A DNA stretch of 64,000 nt, taken from positions 1 through 64,000 of the forward strand of contig CACYZY010000006.1 in NCBI GenBank assembly GCA_902779085.1, given 5' to 3'. Within the stretch, counting starts at the first letter, position 1. Each line of letters begins with the position of its first letter. Positions 25,992 through 35,105 of the stretch are shown piece by piece. The translations under genes and the position numbers were made by a program. The notes below the pieces were generated by a model. That model worked only from the letters and a program-made list of their open reading frames with translations, searched no databases and was not told where the DNA came from. The stretch comes from an uncultured Bacteroidales bacterium (lineage in GTDB: Bacteria > Bacteroidota > Bacteroidia > Bacteroidales > Bacteroidaceae).

Positions 25992-27167
25992 ATGAAGATA
26001 GGTGATAAAGTGCGCTTTCTCTCAGAAGTAGGAGGCGGTAAGGTAGTAGGCTTTCAAGGTAAAGACATCGCTTTGGTAGAAGATGCTGATGGCTTTGAAA
26101 TTCCCATGCAAATAAAAGAACTAGTGGTAGTGCAGACCGATGAGTATAACATCCCTACACCGCAACAGAAACAAAAGAGGGCTGATGATTCACCTCATGC
26201 TAAGGCAGAGGTGGCTGCTCCGTATCGTGGAAAGACAGTCCAAGATGCGTTCTTTGATAAAGGTATGTATGGTTTCGCTCATAATAGCTCCTCTACCAAA
26301 GTGGAAGGAATGTCTTTTAGGACAGGGGAGCATCATCCCGTTAGCGGTGTTTCAGCTTCCAATGAAATAAAGGGTGGCGACATTCTCAATGTCTATCTCG
26401 CCTACGTTCCCGTTGACATCAAGCAGGTCAGCACTACACCTTTTGAAACCTATCTGGTAAACGACAGCAACTACTATCTCTACTACACCTATTGTAATTT
26501 GGAAAACCAATCGTGCCAAGTGCGTTCACAAGGTTTGATTGAACCCAATACCAAACTATTCTTAGAAGAGTTTGAAAAATCACAACTTAATGATTTAGAG
26601 CGTGTGGTAGTTCAATGTATTGCCTTTAAAGATAATAAACCTTACGCCTTAAAACCAGCCGTTAGCGTAGAATTGCGCATCGATGTGGTTAAATTCTACA
26701 AATTGCATACCTTCCAAGAGAGTGATTTCTTTGAGGAGCCAGCCTTGTTATACGATATTGTGCGTAACGACCAGCCTGCAAAACAGTTGTTTGTCAGTGC
26801 CGAGGATGTGAAAAATGCCTTGATACAGAATAGAGATGTCGTGCAGCCAGCCCGCAAATCTGTGCAGAAGAAAGAGGACCGCAATGCGATTCTTGAAGTA
26901 GATCTGCATATCAATGAATTGTTAGATAATACCCACGGTTTGAGCAATGCCGATATGCTGCAATACCAACTCAAGAAGTTCGTTGAGGTGATGGAGCAGT
27001 ACAAGCAACAGCAAGGTAAGCGCATAGTGTTCATCCATGGCAAGGGTGAAGGAGTTTTGCGTAAGGCTATCCTTGATGAACTCAAGCGCAAGTATCCTCG
27101 TTGCAAATGGCAGGATGCCAGTTTCCAGGAATATGGGTTCGGGGCGACACAGGTCACCATACATTAA
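25992..27167 (+). CDS. DUF2027 protein with C-terminal Smr domain
   Basis: The 391-residue product begins [21 protein letters not shown], an SH3-like/KOW-type strand pattern, continues with the DUF2027 beta-rich middle (about 90-260), and ends with an Smr (small MutS-related) domain. In that domain [10 protein letters not shown] carries the conserved LDLH-type motif and [14 protein letters not shown] carries the HGxGxG loop. Smr domains are nicking endonucleases in MutS2 and related proteins; recent work ties them to cleavage of mRNA at collided ribosomes. Here Smr is fused to DUF2027 rather than to a MutS ATPase, a Bacteroidetes arrangement of unknown role. It is cytoplasmic and a single gene between a terminator and the convergent hmu module. 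Confidence 0.9.
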   Translation: MKIGDKVRFLSEVGGGKVVGFQGKDIALVEDADGFEIPMQIKELVVVQTDEYNIPTPQQKQKRADDSPHAKAEVAAPYRGKTVQDAFFDKGMYGFAHNSSSTKVEGMSFRTGEHHPVSGVSASNEIKGGDILNVYLAYVPVDIKQVSTTPFETYLVNDSNYYLYYTYCNLENQSCQVRSQGLIEPNTKLFLEEFEKSQLNDLERVVVQCIAFKDNKPYALKPAVSVELRIDVVKFYKLHTFQESDFFEEPALLYDIVRNDQPAKQLFVSAEDVKNALIQNRDVVQPARKSVQKKEDRNAILEVDLHINELLDNTHGLSNADMLQYQLKKFVEVMEQYKQQQGKRIVFIHGKGEGVLRKAILDELKRKYPRCKWQDASFQEYGFGATQVTIH

Positions 27168-27221
27168 TTTCGTTGAATTGGAGGTATTACTATAAGTCGT
27201 CCTGGTATTTCCTATCATCCA

Positions 27222-27350
27222 TTCCAGTATCTGCTATGGGGGTATAGAAGATATTGCGACAACTCATGGGAGGCTTTCCAGCGCTCCGTGGCAGATATTC
27301 CGTCCACCCATAGCAAGCTTTTGCTTCGCCTATAGAAAGCGTTGCGACAG
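27222..27350 (-). repeat. Array of three degenerate 45-base repeats (copy 1)
   Basis: Read on the minus strand, three units follow each other without spacers: 27350-27306 (starts CTGTCGCAACGCTTTCTATA), 27305-27261 (starts GGACGGAATATCTGCC) and 27260-about 27222 (GTCGCAATATCTTCTATACC). The unit core is TGTCGCAATATCTTCTATA plus a GC-rich second half with AAGCCTCCCATGAG. The same three-unit array occurs on the plus strand at 56402-56535. Here it starts at the base after the hmuV stop codon, filling the gap to the convergent DUF2027 gene. Confidence 0.75.
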
Positions 27351-27674
27351 CTATTCTGGCACGTAGATGATTTCTCCGTTTTCCAGTTGATAGGCGATGC
27401 CCACACGTTTACCTTTGCTGCCGCTCTGCTGCTGGTCTTCAGAGGGTGTGTAGCGTTTGATTTCAGTGCCTTCGCGGGTAATGATCTCCATATTGTCCTT
27501 GCCAGGATTTTTAATCATGGTGAAATCTTCACTGCCAAGAATCTCTGTCATGCCCAAGCGAGTGACTAATGCCACCATGAGCGCTACAGCAAATACCATA
27601 GCCACATCAAAAAGATTGGCAACAGACCCCATGGGGTCATCATCGCCATGATGTAGTATATTGTTCCTTTTCAT
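27351..27674 (-). CDS. hmuV: HmuV-like DUF2149 membrane protein
   Basis: This 107-residue protein is a DUF2149 member: a short cytoplasmic N-terminus with HHGDDDPMGSVANLFDVAMVF, a single membrane helix (about 24-42), and a periplasmic C-terminal domain with EGTEIKRYTPS. Topology and position next to an ExbB-type channel resemble ExbD/TolR. In Porphyromonas and Bacteroides the last gene of hmuYRSTUV is of this family. Its ATG overlaps the hmuU stop (ATGA), so the proteins are translated together. Role inferred: partner of the proton channel that energises HmuS. Confidence 0.8.
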   Translation of the reverse strand: MKRNNILHHGDDDPMGSVANLFDVAMVFAVALMVALVTRLGMTEILGSEDFTMIKNPGKDNMEIITREGTEIKRYTPSEDQQQSGSKGKRVGIAYQLENGEIIYVPE

Positions 27675-28258
27675 GGGTATAGCAGTTTGAAGATATATTC
27701 TAGATCATTTAGCTCGTGAGCATACCAGCGTTGTTTTACTTGTAAGGTAATGATGCCAATTACAGCAGTCATGATACCTACAACGGTAGTAGCAAACGCA
27801 ACCTGCATGTTGTAGGCCATTGAGGTAATATCGCCGGCAGCAAGTCCTACCAATGCAGGTCCCATAGGTATCAGGGTGCCCATCAATCCGAGCATCGGAC
27901 CCAGCTTGAGCAAGCTGCGGCATTGTCCTAATTCCTTTTCAGCATCCACCTCATAGTTGGCCAGTAATCGTTCGCAGTAAGCTTTGTTATCTCTATGTTC
28001 CAGCATGGTTCGCATGCAGGTCAGCATGGGACTTTTTACTTTAGCCGGTAAAGATTGCAGCTGCTCCACCACATCGTTGGAAGTTGCCTCTTCAAGGAGT
28101 TTGCCAACTGCCTGTTGCTGCTTGATGCGTCGCCAATATTCTCCAAAGAAGCCAACGATGGAAAGGATGGCTTTCAAGAAGAATAGCAGAAGCAGAATTA
28201 CTACTGGTACCAACAGTCCGTTGGATATCCAGAACAAGATGTTTGATACGGTATTCAT
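27671..28258 (-). CDS. hmuU: HmuU-like MotA/TolQ/ExbB proton channel protein
   Basis: This 195-residue inner-membrane protein shows the MotA/TolQ/ExbB pattern: an N-terminal membrane helix (about 10-35), a cytoplasmic helical region with AYCERLLANYEVDAEKELG, then two closely spaced helices containing GLMGTLIPMGPALVGLAAGD and TTVVGIMTAVIGI. These hold the conserved small residues and Thr/Pro of the proton path. It starts 14 bases after hmuT and its stop overlaps the hmuV start. In the hmu setting this channel is thought to harness the proton gradient for the CobN-like HmuS, replacing the ATPase that cytoplasmic chelatases use. That is partly inference. Confidence 0.85.
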   Translation of the reverse strand: MNTVSNILFWISNGLLVPVVILLLLFFLKAILSIVGFFGEYWRRIKQQQAVGKLLEEATSNDVVEQLQSLPAKVKSPMLTCMRTMLEHRDNKAYCERLLANYEVDAEKELGQCRSLLKLGPMLGLMGTLIPMGPALVGLAAGDITSMAYNMQVAFATTVVGIMTAVIGIITLQVKQRWYAHELNDLEYIFKLLYP

Positions 28259-28272
28259 ATTTCAATTCTATT

Positions 28273-28824
28273 TTATTTTCCAGTGAGTATAATGCTCAAA
28301 ATGACAATAAACAGGTTGAGGATAAAAATCATTTCTAATTGTTGAGGCTGTTTCCCACCTAATATTTTCAGTATCCATGTACCCAACAGTATCAGCACCA
28401 GCATAGCCAAGGTTGCAGCCCATTGAAGTAAAGTGAAATCAATTCCTGGCAGAAGCATCATCAGTCGTTGTATAGTGTATGGTATCACTCCTGCCAACAG
28501 AAGGCCTGGATAAAAAAACAATATCTTATCTGCCAACCATTTGAGAGTGCCTTGCTTGCTTTCACCAGCACTCTCAAAGCAAAAGGCAATCATGACTGTG
28601 GCTTCCAATGTTATGCATACTGATAGGTTGAGGGCATTTTGTCTGTCAGCCAGAAAATCTGTCAGCCAGGAACCTGGCTGTGCGGCTACCCAAGGGGTGA
28701 CTATCCATGTCCAGATGGCGTATCCAGCCCCTATGGCAAACCAGTATTTCATTGGCAAGAAGCCTGTTTTCAAGCAAGTACTGACGAATATCAGACAGGC
28801 CAGTGTAACGATAACAGCTTCCAT
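28273..28824 (-). CDS. hmuT: HmuT-like integral membrane protein
   Basis: The 183-residue product (start ATG at 28824, MEAVIVTLACLIFVSTC) has about five hydrophobic helices and little else, matching the HmuT position and type in hmu operons; the open frame extends farther upstream into hmuS but is not used. The start codon shares one base with the hmuS stop (TAATG), so translation is coupled. A Shine-Dalgarno-like AAGGAGG lies 5 bases upstream within the Lys-Glu-Glu codons of hmuS. Function in heme or metal handling is inferred from the cluster; the sequence itself gives no catalytic motif. Confidence 0.75.
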   Translation of the reverse strand: MEAVIVTLACLIFVSTCLKTGFLPMKYWFAIGAGYAIWTWIVTPWVAAQPGSWLTDFLADRQNALNLSVCITLEATVMIAFCFESAGESKQGTLKWLADKILFFYPGLLLAGVIPYTIQRLMMLLPGIDFTLLQWAATLAMLVLILLGTWILKILGGKQPQQLEMIFILNLFIVILSIILTGK

Positions 28825-31800
28825 TATTCCTCCTTGCCCCTCCTCAGACGGATGAAGATGATGGCTGCCAAGATGACAACTATAACAATAGCTATGGTAG
28901 TGCCTTGCCACACGCTGCTATCTTCGGTAGACGACTGTTGATTATTGTTCTGCTGTTTCAGGATCATCTCACGTTGCCCGGAAGTATTCTCTTTCACAGC
29001 AGCCATATCCCTCTCATAAGCCCCTTTTTGTGAGGCATCCAGCTGACTGGCAATGAAGTTTTGCAACTGACTGTTGTCGCATACAAATTCAGTGCACGCT
29101 GCACCGCTTTCCTTAGTAAGTGCCGCATGCAGTTGGACGGTATTCTTTAATTGTTCCTCTGTAGGTTTCCAATAACCTTTGCGGGCACTTTCCAACATCA
29201 CTGCTGTAATAGTCTGGTAGGCGGCAGGGTCGGTATTTTGGAAATAGTCGTGTAGGCCCAGATGCTGCTCATCAGCAATATAAAGACCATATAGATCGTC
29301 ATACAAATGCTCGTCTAAAGAAGCAGGGCGGGTTACATTCCAGCCGAAAATGTTTCTGAAGGTCTTACCGAACGCTTCGGCTGTGCCCTCACCGCCTTTC
29401 ATTCGCTCGCGTATGAAAGCTGGGTTCAGTATAGTGGCACGATTCTCTACGGCAATGGCCTCTTTTGTGTCTTGCAAGTGGCGGTTGTGACTGTTGCGGT
29501 AGTCAGCCATGTAAGAATCAGGCTCTTTTCCCGTCACCGATTTGACAGCCAGTGAGAGTCCTCCTGTGAACTCATACACGTGATCCAGACTAACTGGGCC
29601 CCAAGTGTTGCTTTGTCGGGGTTGTACCATTACATCAGTGCCTTGTAGGGCTGCAGGTAGCAATTCTTTTTCGTATGCACCCCAAGAAGCTTCGTCGCCA
29701 TAGGCTGCTCCCATGTTGTTGAGATAGCCTTGTGCAATCTCTGTCTCGTCATTCCATTGACCACTATGCTCGATGTAGCCCATAATGCCTGTGCTGTAGC
29801 CGTTATTCAGAGGACCGAATACACGCATAGTGGCCAGTTCTCTGGCGCGGATTGGCGACAATCCGTTTGTGGTGAGTGCCTTTTCTTGTTCCAGGCTGCC
29901 CTCTGCCACATAGTTGGGATAACTGTCGTCGGTAGCTTCGGCAGCCAGTTTCACAGCGTCAGTAATCATCTGCAGTCGGCTACCAGCCATGTCTCGAAGT
30001 TGTCCACTCACTTGCACTAAAATGTTGATACGTGGCCTGCCAAGTTCTGTAGAAGGAACCAGTCGTAGTCCGTCTATCCTGCCCATGCCGTCACGAAGTG
30101 GTTCAACTCCCATCATCCACAACGCTTGCGCTATGGTGGCACCTTGTGTTGATATAAACTCGCCAGCCCAGAAAGTATAGCTCACCTTTCGTGGATAATC
30201 ACCATGAGAAGCCTTATATTTCTCTAAAGTCTCCTCAGCCAGCCTTTTACCATCTTCCCATGCCAACTCTGATGGAGTATTTTCAGGATTGATGCCATAC
30301 ATATTCCTGCCCATTGGCAACACATTTGGGTTCAAAACAGGATCTCCGCCCGGTGCAGGGTGTATTCTCCTGCCATTTAATGCATCAATCATGCTGTTCA
30401 CCTCTTCGTCAGCAGCTTGTATCAGTTGTTTCCTGAAGCCCCAGGCGGCACGTAGCTCAACTGGCAGCAATGTTGAGTCTGACGGAGGGTTACTTAACAT
30501 ACTACTCAGCCGTTGTCTGGCCTGAGGGAGGTAATGGTGAGTAATATATGTTCCATCTTGTAATTGCTTGTTGGAAATCCTGCCTTGTTGATAGTCCTTG
30601 CGAGCAGTCTCAAAGGCCAAAGGATCTGCAGCCATTGCGATAACTGTTTGTGTCAGTTCTTGTCTGTCATATGGCCTACCCAATGTTCGGAATGCGCCTA
30701 GCATCTTCTCATTAGCTACTTCCTCGAGGTGGGCATCTAACCGCTCTAATTCTTCTAGAGAATAACCATTATCCATCAGTGAGTCAAGTCCCAAATCACG
30801 ATGATAGCCTCCCTTGACTACCGCCTGCTTTACACTGAGCGCAAGTCGGTTGTCTGTCTCTCCATGTTCTATAGCTTCATGAATCTGACTGAGTAAAGGT
30901 TGCAAATTCAAACTCATACCACTCTCGGCGTAGGGTGGGGTGAGGTATGTTACCAGTTCGGCATGTGTACGTCTCTTGGCTATTACTGATTCTCCTATGT
31001 TGCCAGTGGTATAAAAATAGAAGTGAGGCAGATTACCAATCAATGCTTCGCTCCAGTCGGTGTTTGATAGCGCCGCTTGCTTGCCAGGGGTAAACTCCAA
31101 GCTGCCATGTGTGCCAAAGTGAATCATTGCATCTGCTTGGAATTCGTGCTGCATATATAAATATGGTGCGATGTAGCTGTGAGGAGGCGCCACTTTTGCT
31201 CCATGCACCAGTTTAAAACCATCATCTCCCAATGCTGGGCGTGGTTGAGGATAAACTAAGATATTGCCAAACTGAAGACAAGCAACTGCTATGCTGTCGC
31301 CTCTCGACAATAGACTACCAGGTGCATCGCCATATCTTTCTATCACTTCCTTATACTTTTCTGCACCTAATGTCTCTTTGGCCCATTGTTCATATTTCTC
31401 TTTCTCAACCCATACAGGATGGCCATCTCGCATGTATTCTTCTTGTGCTCCTTTGGCGTATGATCCCAATACAATGCCCTCTGTTTTGATGAGTCGCGTA
31501 AAATTCCCTTCTGTATCAGGTAATCCACTTACATCATATCCCTCATCTTTCAGCCGTTTCAAGAACGCATATAGAGAAGGAACTACTTCCAATCCCGAAG
31601 CTAGTAAGGCATCTTTGCCAGGATGCTTGAAAAAAGCGATGGCAATGCGTTTCTGTGCATTAGGGGTAGATTTGAGCGACATGCGCATCTGTATATTGGT
31701 TAAAAAAGCCTGAATACGTCCCATCTCAGGCGTGTAAGTTAGGTACCCACCTTGAGCAGCGTTACGGGTGGCGATACAGAAAGGAGTGATGGCACCATCA

Positions 31801-32729
31801 ATTTCAGGTATAACTACACGTGCGTTCAAAGAACCAGTACTTAATGGCTTTGATTCATCCATCCATTCTTCGTGACTGGTAGCTAAGGGGAAAGGATTGA
31901 ACAGTAGGATGTTCTCCTGATTGAGCCAGTTGATAAGTGTGTCGTTGCCCAGTCTGCCCACTGCTAGATTGACGACGGCATCGGGATGCAACTCATGTAG
32001 CATACGTTCCTTAGCCTTGCCAGTTGCAGCTAATGGATAAACATTGAAACCTCGTTCGCTCAACAAGGTGATGAGTGTGTCAATATGTGCGCGGTTTCCT
32101 TCCATTGGAAATTGAAGGCCAGCAATAAGTGCAATGTCAGGGCCCCCCTCATGATAGAGTCCATTTTCTTTTAGATAGGCCTTTGTTTCATCTGCGTCTT
32201 TGAAATACCTGCCATATTCCCTATGGTAGAACATATTAACCGGCAACTCTACAGGTTGTCCATAATCTTGGTCATAAAAGCGATTAGGTGTCGCTAGATG
32301 GCGCAGATAGCGTAGTCCGTTGCGAATGTTCTGACGATTGCCATAGTCGAAATACAGCTTCAAGGTATCACGTTGTTGCTCGCTGATGTTTAAAAAGAAC
32401 TGTGGGTTCGATGGTCGGGCATTCTTGGTAAATACCACCGTTCCGCTTTCGCTCGCCTTTATTAGCATGGCTTTCTGTTCTTCATCCAAGTAGAGGTTTC
32501 GTCCATACAGAACAATGGCGTCATAACCGCTTGCATCTTCCAAATTATCAGCCTCGCTACAGTCTATGTGAATATGTCGGCTGTCATTATTTAAAATGAA
32601 GTCTGTCTGTTGTGCGTCCGCTGCGTTTACTACTAGTATCCGAGTGGGAGCAAACAACTGTGAATAGACAATCCATGCTATTAACAGTACGATAAAAGCA
32701 GCAGATATGACAATTAGTTTTCTTTTCAT
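28824..32729 (-). CDS. hmuS: HmuS-like membrane-anchored CobN-family chelatase/dechelatase
   Basis: The 1301-residue product is a CobN/BchH-family large subunit: FGTHGSLEFTPGKQ at about 540-553, YFYTTGNIGESVIAKRR, HPAPGGDPVLNPNVLPMGRNMYGINP and VSYTFWAGEFISTQGATIAQALWMMG are all family hallmarks. Unlike cobaltochelatase CobN it has an N-terminal membrane anchor (about 4-24) and a C-terminal membrane helix (about 1270-1292) followed by a basic tail, so the catalytic body should be in the periplasm. This topology and the following ExbB-like and DUF2149 genes define HmuS, the subunit in Porphyromonas and Bacteroides hmu operons, which recent work links to anaerobic iron removal from heme. hmuY and hmuR are missing nearby. 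The gene follows rsgA by 37 bases with no visible promoter. Confidence 0.85.
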   Translation of the reverse strand: MKRKLIVISAAFIVLLIAWIVYSQLFAPTRILVVNAADAQQTDFILNNDSRHIHIDCSEADNLEDASGYDAIVLYGRNLYLDEEQKAMLIKASESGTVVFTKNARPSNPQFFLNISEQQRDTLKLYFDYGNRQNIRNGLRYLRHLATPNRFYDQDYGQPVELPVNMFYHREYGRYFKDADETKAYLKENGLYHEGGPDIALIAGLQFPMEGNRAHIDTLITLLSERGFNVYPLAATGKAKERMLHELHPDAVVNLAVGRLGNDTLINWLNQENILLFNPFPLATSHEEWMDESKPLSTGSLNARVVIPEIDGAITPFCIATRNAAQGGYLTYTPEMGRIQAFLTNIQMRMSLKSTPNAQKRIAIAFFKHPGKDALLASGLEVVPSLYAFLKRLKDEGYDVSGLPDTEGNFTRLIKTEGIVLGSYAKGAQEEYMRDGHPVWVEKEKYEQWAKETLGAEKYKEVIERYGDAPGSLLSRGDSIAVACLQFGNILVYPQPRPALGDDGFKLVHGAKVAPPHSYIAPYLYMQHEFQADAMIHFGTHGSLEFTPGKQAALSNTDWSEALIGNLPHFYFYTTGNIGESVIAKRRTHAELVTYLTPPYAESGMSLNLQPLLSQIHEAIEHGETDNRLALSVKQAVVKGGYHRDLGLDSLMDNGYSLEELERLDAHLEEVANEKMLGAFRTLGRPYDRQELTQTVIAMAADPLAFETARKDYQQGRISNKQLQDGTYITHHYLPQARQRLSSMLSNPPSDSTLLPVELRAAWGFRKQLIQAADEEVNSMIDALNGRRIHPAPGGDPVLNPNVLPMGRNMYGINPENTPSELAWEDGKRLAEETLEKYKASHGDYPRKVSYTFWAGEFISTQGATIAQALWMMGVEPLRDGMGRIDGLRLVPSTELGRPRINILVQVSGQLRDMAGSRLQMITDAVKLAAEATDDSYPNYVAEGSLEQEKALTTNGLSPIRARELATMRVFGPLNNGYSTGIMGYIEHSGQWNDETEIAQGYLNNMGAAYGDEASWGAYEKELLPAALQGTDVMVQPRQSNTWGPVSLDHVYEFTGGLSLAVKSVTGKEPDSYMADYRNSHNRHLQDTKEAIAVENRATILNPAFIRERMKGGEGTAEAFGKTFRNIFGWNVTRPASLDEHLYDDLYGLYIADEQHLGLHDYFQNTDPAAYQTITAVMLESARKGYWKPTEEQLKNTVQLHAALTKESGAACTEFVCDNSQLQNFIASQLDASQKGAYERDMAAVKENTSGQREMILKQQNNNQQSSTEDSSVWQGTTIAIVIVVILAAIIFIRLRRGKEE

Positions 32730-32766
32730 AGATTAGGTGATACTCAAATCATCCGTAAAAGGCCGA

Positions 32767-33705
32767 TTAGTATGCCTCACGGTATTTCTTCTCTTCTTTA
32801 TCGTCCAGCATACTAAGATAGCTGGCATAGCGACTCTGACTGATAAGATGTTGCTCAACAGCTGCCAACACAGCACAACCAGGCTCGTGGGTGTGGGTAC
32901 AGTTGCCATATTTGCAATTGGCGGACGTGTGGAATATTTCTGGGAAATAATGACCTATCTCCTCTACCTCCATGTCGAAAGTACCAAATCCTTTGATGCC
33001 CGGAGTGTCAACTAAATAACCTCCTTCTGGCAAAGCATACATTTCGCTGAAAGTAGTGGTGTGCATACCCTTTAGATGAGCTGATGATATTTCCGATGTC
33101 TTTGCCTTGATATTCAGATTAGGCAAGAGTAGATTGATAAGCGATGATTTCCCAACACCTGAGTTGCCAGAAAGGAGAGTAACCTTACCTTTCATCTGTT
33201 CTTTAACAACATCAGTTCCCTCACCAGTCTTAATCGACATAGGATAACATTTGTAGCCGATAGTAGTATATAAGTTGATGAGGGCATTCATATAGCGAGT
33301 TTCATCTTCGCTGTATAGGTCGGTCTTATTAATAAGTATACAGACAGGTATCCGATAAGCCTCTGCTGAAGCCAGAAAACGGTCGATGAAAATCGTACTT
33401 GTTTCTGGGTGACTTACTGTAACCAGCAAAAAAGCCTGGTCGAGGTTAGCTGCAATGATGTGACTTTGTTTGGATAAGTTAGAGGCTTTGCGTATGATAT
33501 AGTTCTTCCGATCTTCTATCTCATAAATCAAGGCGGTGCCTTCTGGATTGAGGATAATATGCACCCAATCACCCACAGCCACCGGATTGGTACTGCGGAT
33601 GCCTTTAAGTCGGAAGTTGCCTTTAATCTTGCACTCAACAACTGGCCCCTCGTCAGTCTTGACGAGGTACCAGCTCCCTGTATTTTTGACGACAAGTCCT
33701 CTCAA
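32767..33705 (-). CDS. rsgA: Ribosome small subunit GTPase RsgA
   Basis: RsgA is a circularly permuted GTPase that helps late maturation of the 30S subunit. In the 312-residue product an OB-fold start ([20 protein letters not shown]) is followed by G4 (INKTDL) before the P-loop [10 protein letters not shown], then the DTPG box in [13 protein letters not shown]-terminal zinc site follows, with [14 protein letters not shown]. The order G4-G1-G3 confirms the permutation. It begins 17 bases after frr and ends 37 bases before hmuS, so it likely sits mid-way in a long transcript from the pyrH side. Confidence 0.96.
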   Translation of the reverse strand: MRGLVVKNTGSWYLVKTDEGPVVECKIKGNFRLKGIRSTNPVAVGDWVHIILNPEGTALIYEIEDRKNYIIRKASNLSKQSHIIAANLDQAFLLVTVSHPETSTIFIDRFLASAEAYRIPVCILINKTDLYSEDETRYMNALINLYTTIGYKCYPMSIKTGEGTDVVKEQMKGKVTLLSGNSGVGKSSLINLLLPNLNIKAKTSEISSAHLKGMHTTTFSEMYALPEGGYLVDTPGIKGFGTFDMEVEEIGHYFPEIFHTSANCKYGNCTHTHEPGCAVLAAVEQHLISQSRYASYLSMLDDKEEKKYREAY

Positions 33706-33722
33706 GGTTTACACCCTTATCC

Positions 33723-34283
33723 TTACACCGTCATGATTTCCTTGTTCTTCACGGCAAGCAGTTCATCAACTTGCTTTACGTACTTGTCATGCAACTTCTT
33801 CAGTTCTTCTTCACCATCTTTTTGGAAATCTTCCGATAAGCCCTCCTTTACAGACTTCTTCAGGTCGTCAATACCGTCACGACGTGCGTTGCGAATACTC
33901 ATCTTAGCGTTCTCTGCCTCAGCCTTGCATTGCTTGGTCAGCTGTACACGCCTTTCCTCTGTCAATGGAGGAATGCCCAAACGAATCACCTCGCCATTGT
34001 TCTCAGGCATGATGCCTAAGCTGGAGTCGATGATAGCTTTCTCAATCACACGGAACATATTCTTGTCCCAAGGCTTGATAGCAATACTTCTGGCATCGGG
34101 AGTGGTCACAGAGGCACAGTTCTGTATAGGCTGCATAGAGCCATAAGAGTTCACCTTAATGCCATCCAATAGACGTACGTCGGCCTTGCCGGCACGGATA
34201 TGAGCCAATGCGTCTTCCAGATACTCTACGGCCATGCCCATGGCTTCCTGAGCTTCGGCCACTACTGTCTTAACGTCTTTCAT
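33723..34283 (-). CDS. frr: Ribosome recycling factor
   Basis: Frr splits terminated ribosomes together with EF-G. The 186-residue product (MKDVKTVVAEAQEAMGMAVE start at 34283) has the normal length and the hallmark RAGKADVRLLDGIKVNSYGS and IRNARRDGIDDLKK segments. The open frame continues 33 codons upstream, but that part is not family-like, so the internal ATG is used. pyrH lies 102 bases upstream on the same strand, the usual pyrH-frr order. Confidence 0.96.
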   Translation of the reverse strand: MKDVKTVVAEAQEAMGMAVEYLEDALAHIRAGKADVRLLDGIKVNSYGSMQPIQNCASVTTPDARSIAIKPWDKNMFRVIEKAIIDSSLGIMPENNGEVIRLGIPPLTEERRVQLTKQCKAEAENAKMSIRNARRDGIDDLKKSVKEGLSEDFQKDGEEELKKLHDKYVKQVDELLAVKNKEIMTV

Positions 34284-34340
34284 ACTATTATAATTATCAA
34301 TTTTATGCTTTGCATCAATTCCGTCACGACTCGGCATAGT

Positions 34341-34354
34341 CGATGCAAGCATCG
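34341..34354. other. Palindrome in the pyrH-frr spacer
   Basis: CGATGC AA GCATCG lies within a 102-base spacer that is unusually long for an otherwise tight gene string. A second GATGC/GCAT-containing stretch follows near 34304-34316. The loop is too short for a stable hairpin, so it may be a protein site or part of a larger fold. No TAnnTTTG promoter is seen in the spacer. Confidence 0.3.
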
Positions 34355-34385
34355 CTTTGACCTCGTTGCTCCGGAAAGTCAATTA

Positions 34386-35096
34386 TTAAGGATGCACCAG
34401 TGTACCGATGCCCTCACCATTTATCACTTTCTTGAGGTTGCCCACTACATCCATGTTGAACACTACGATAGGCAGACCATTGTCCTTACACATACAGATG
34501 GCTGAGAGATCCATCACTTTCAGACCACGTGCCAACACTTCGTCGTAGCTTATCTCATCAAACTTAGTGGCTGTAGGGTCTTTCTCTGGGTCAGCTGTAT
34601 AGACACCATCCACGCGAGTTCCTTTGAACATTACATCGGCTTCTATCTCTATGCCACGTAAGCTGGAACCTGTGTCGGTAGTAAAATACGGAGAGCCAGT
34701 TCCACAGGCAAAAACGCACACCTCACCAGCTTCCATACATTCAATGGCACGCCACTTGGTATAGAACTCACCAATAGGTTCCATTCTGATAGCAGTCAGC
34801 ACGCGTGTCTTGACTCCAATAGCTGTCAGTGCACTGCTCAATGCCAGTGAGTTGATAGCAGTAGCCAGCATACCCATTTGGTCACCCTTTACACGGTCGA
34901 AGCCTTTTGAAGCGCCACTCAGTCCACGGAAGATATTGCCACCACCAATTACGATGCCAATCTGTACTCCCATGTCGTGGATTTCTTTAATCTGCTCAGC
35001 ATATTCACCCAATCGCTTCTCGTCGATGCCGTGGCCTTTTTCTCCCATCAGACTTTCACCACTCAGCTTCAGTAATATTCTCTTAAACTTTGCCAT
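34386..35096 (-). CDS. pyrH: UMP kinase
   Basis: PyrH phosphorylates UMP to UDP and is a hexameric amino-acid-kinase-fold enzyme. The 236-residue product begins KRILLKLSGESLMG, has GIVIGGGNIFRG, the GDQMGMLATAINSLAL segment and the ATP-site FACGTGSPYFTTDT loop, with DGVYTADPEKDP further on. All are standard. It starts 9 bases after the glycerophosphodiesterase stop codon and precedes frr. Confidence 0.97.
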   Translation of the reverse strand: MAKFKRILLKLSGESLMGEKGHGIDEKRLGEYAEQIKEIHDMGVQIGIVIGGGNIFRGLSGASKGFDRVKGDQMGMLATAINSLALSSALTAIGVKTRVLTAIRMEPIGEFYTKWRAIECMEAGEVCVFACGTGSPYFTTDTGSSLRGIEIEADVMFKGTRVDGVYTADPEKDPTATKFDEISYDEVLARGLKVMDLSAICMCKDNGLPIVVFNMDVVGNLKKVINGEGIGTLVHP

Positions 35097-35105
35097 ATTT
35101 CTTTC

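Noticed and set aside
27222-27350. CRISPR array
   Set aside because: Units are contiguous and degenerate with no unique spacers, and no cas genes are present.
28824-32729. Cobaltochelatase CobN for B12 synthesis
   Set aside because: Membrane anchors at both ends and the ExbB/DUF2149 partners point to HmuS; no cobalamin synthesis genes are nearby.
34284-34382. N-terminal extension of frr
   Set aside because: The 33 extra codons do not resemble Frr and the normal protein starts at the ATG at 34283.
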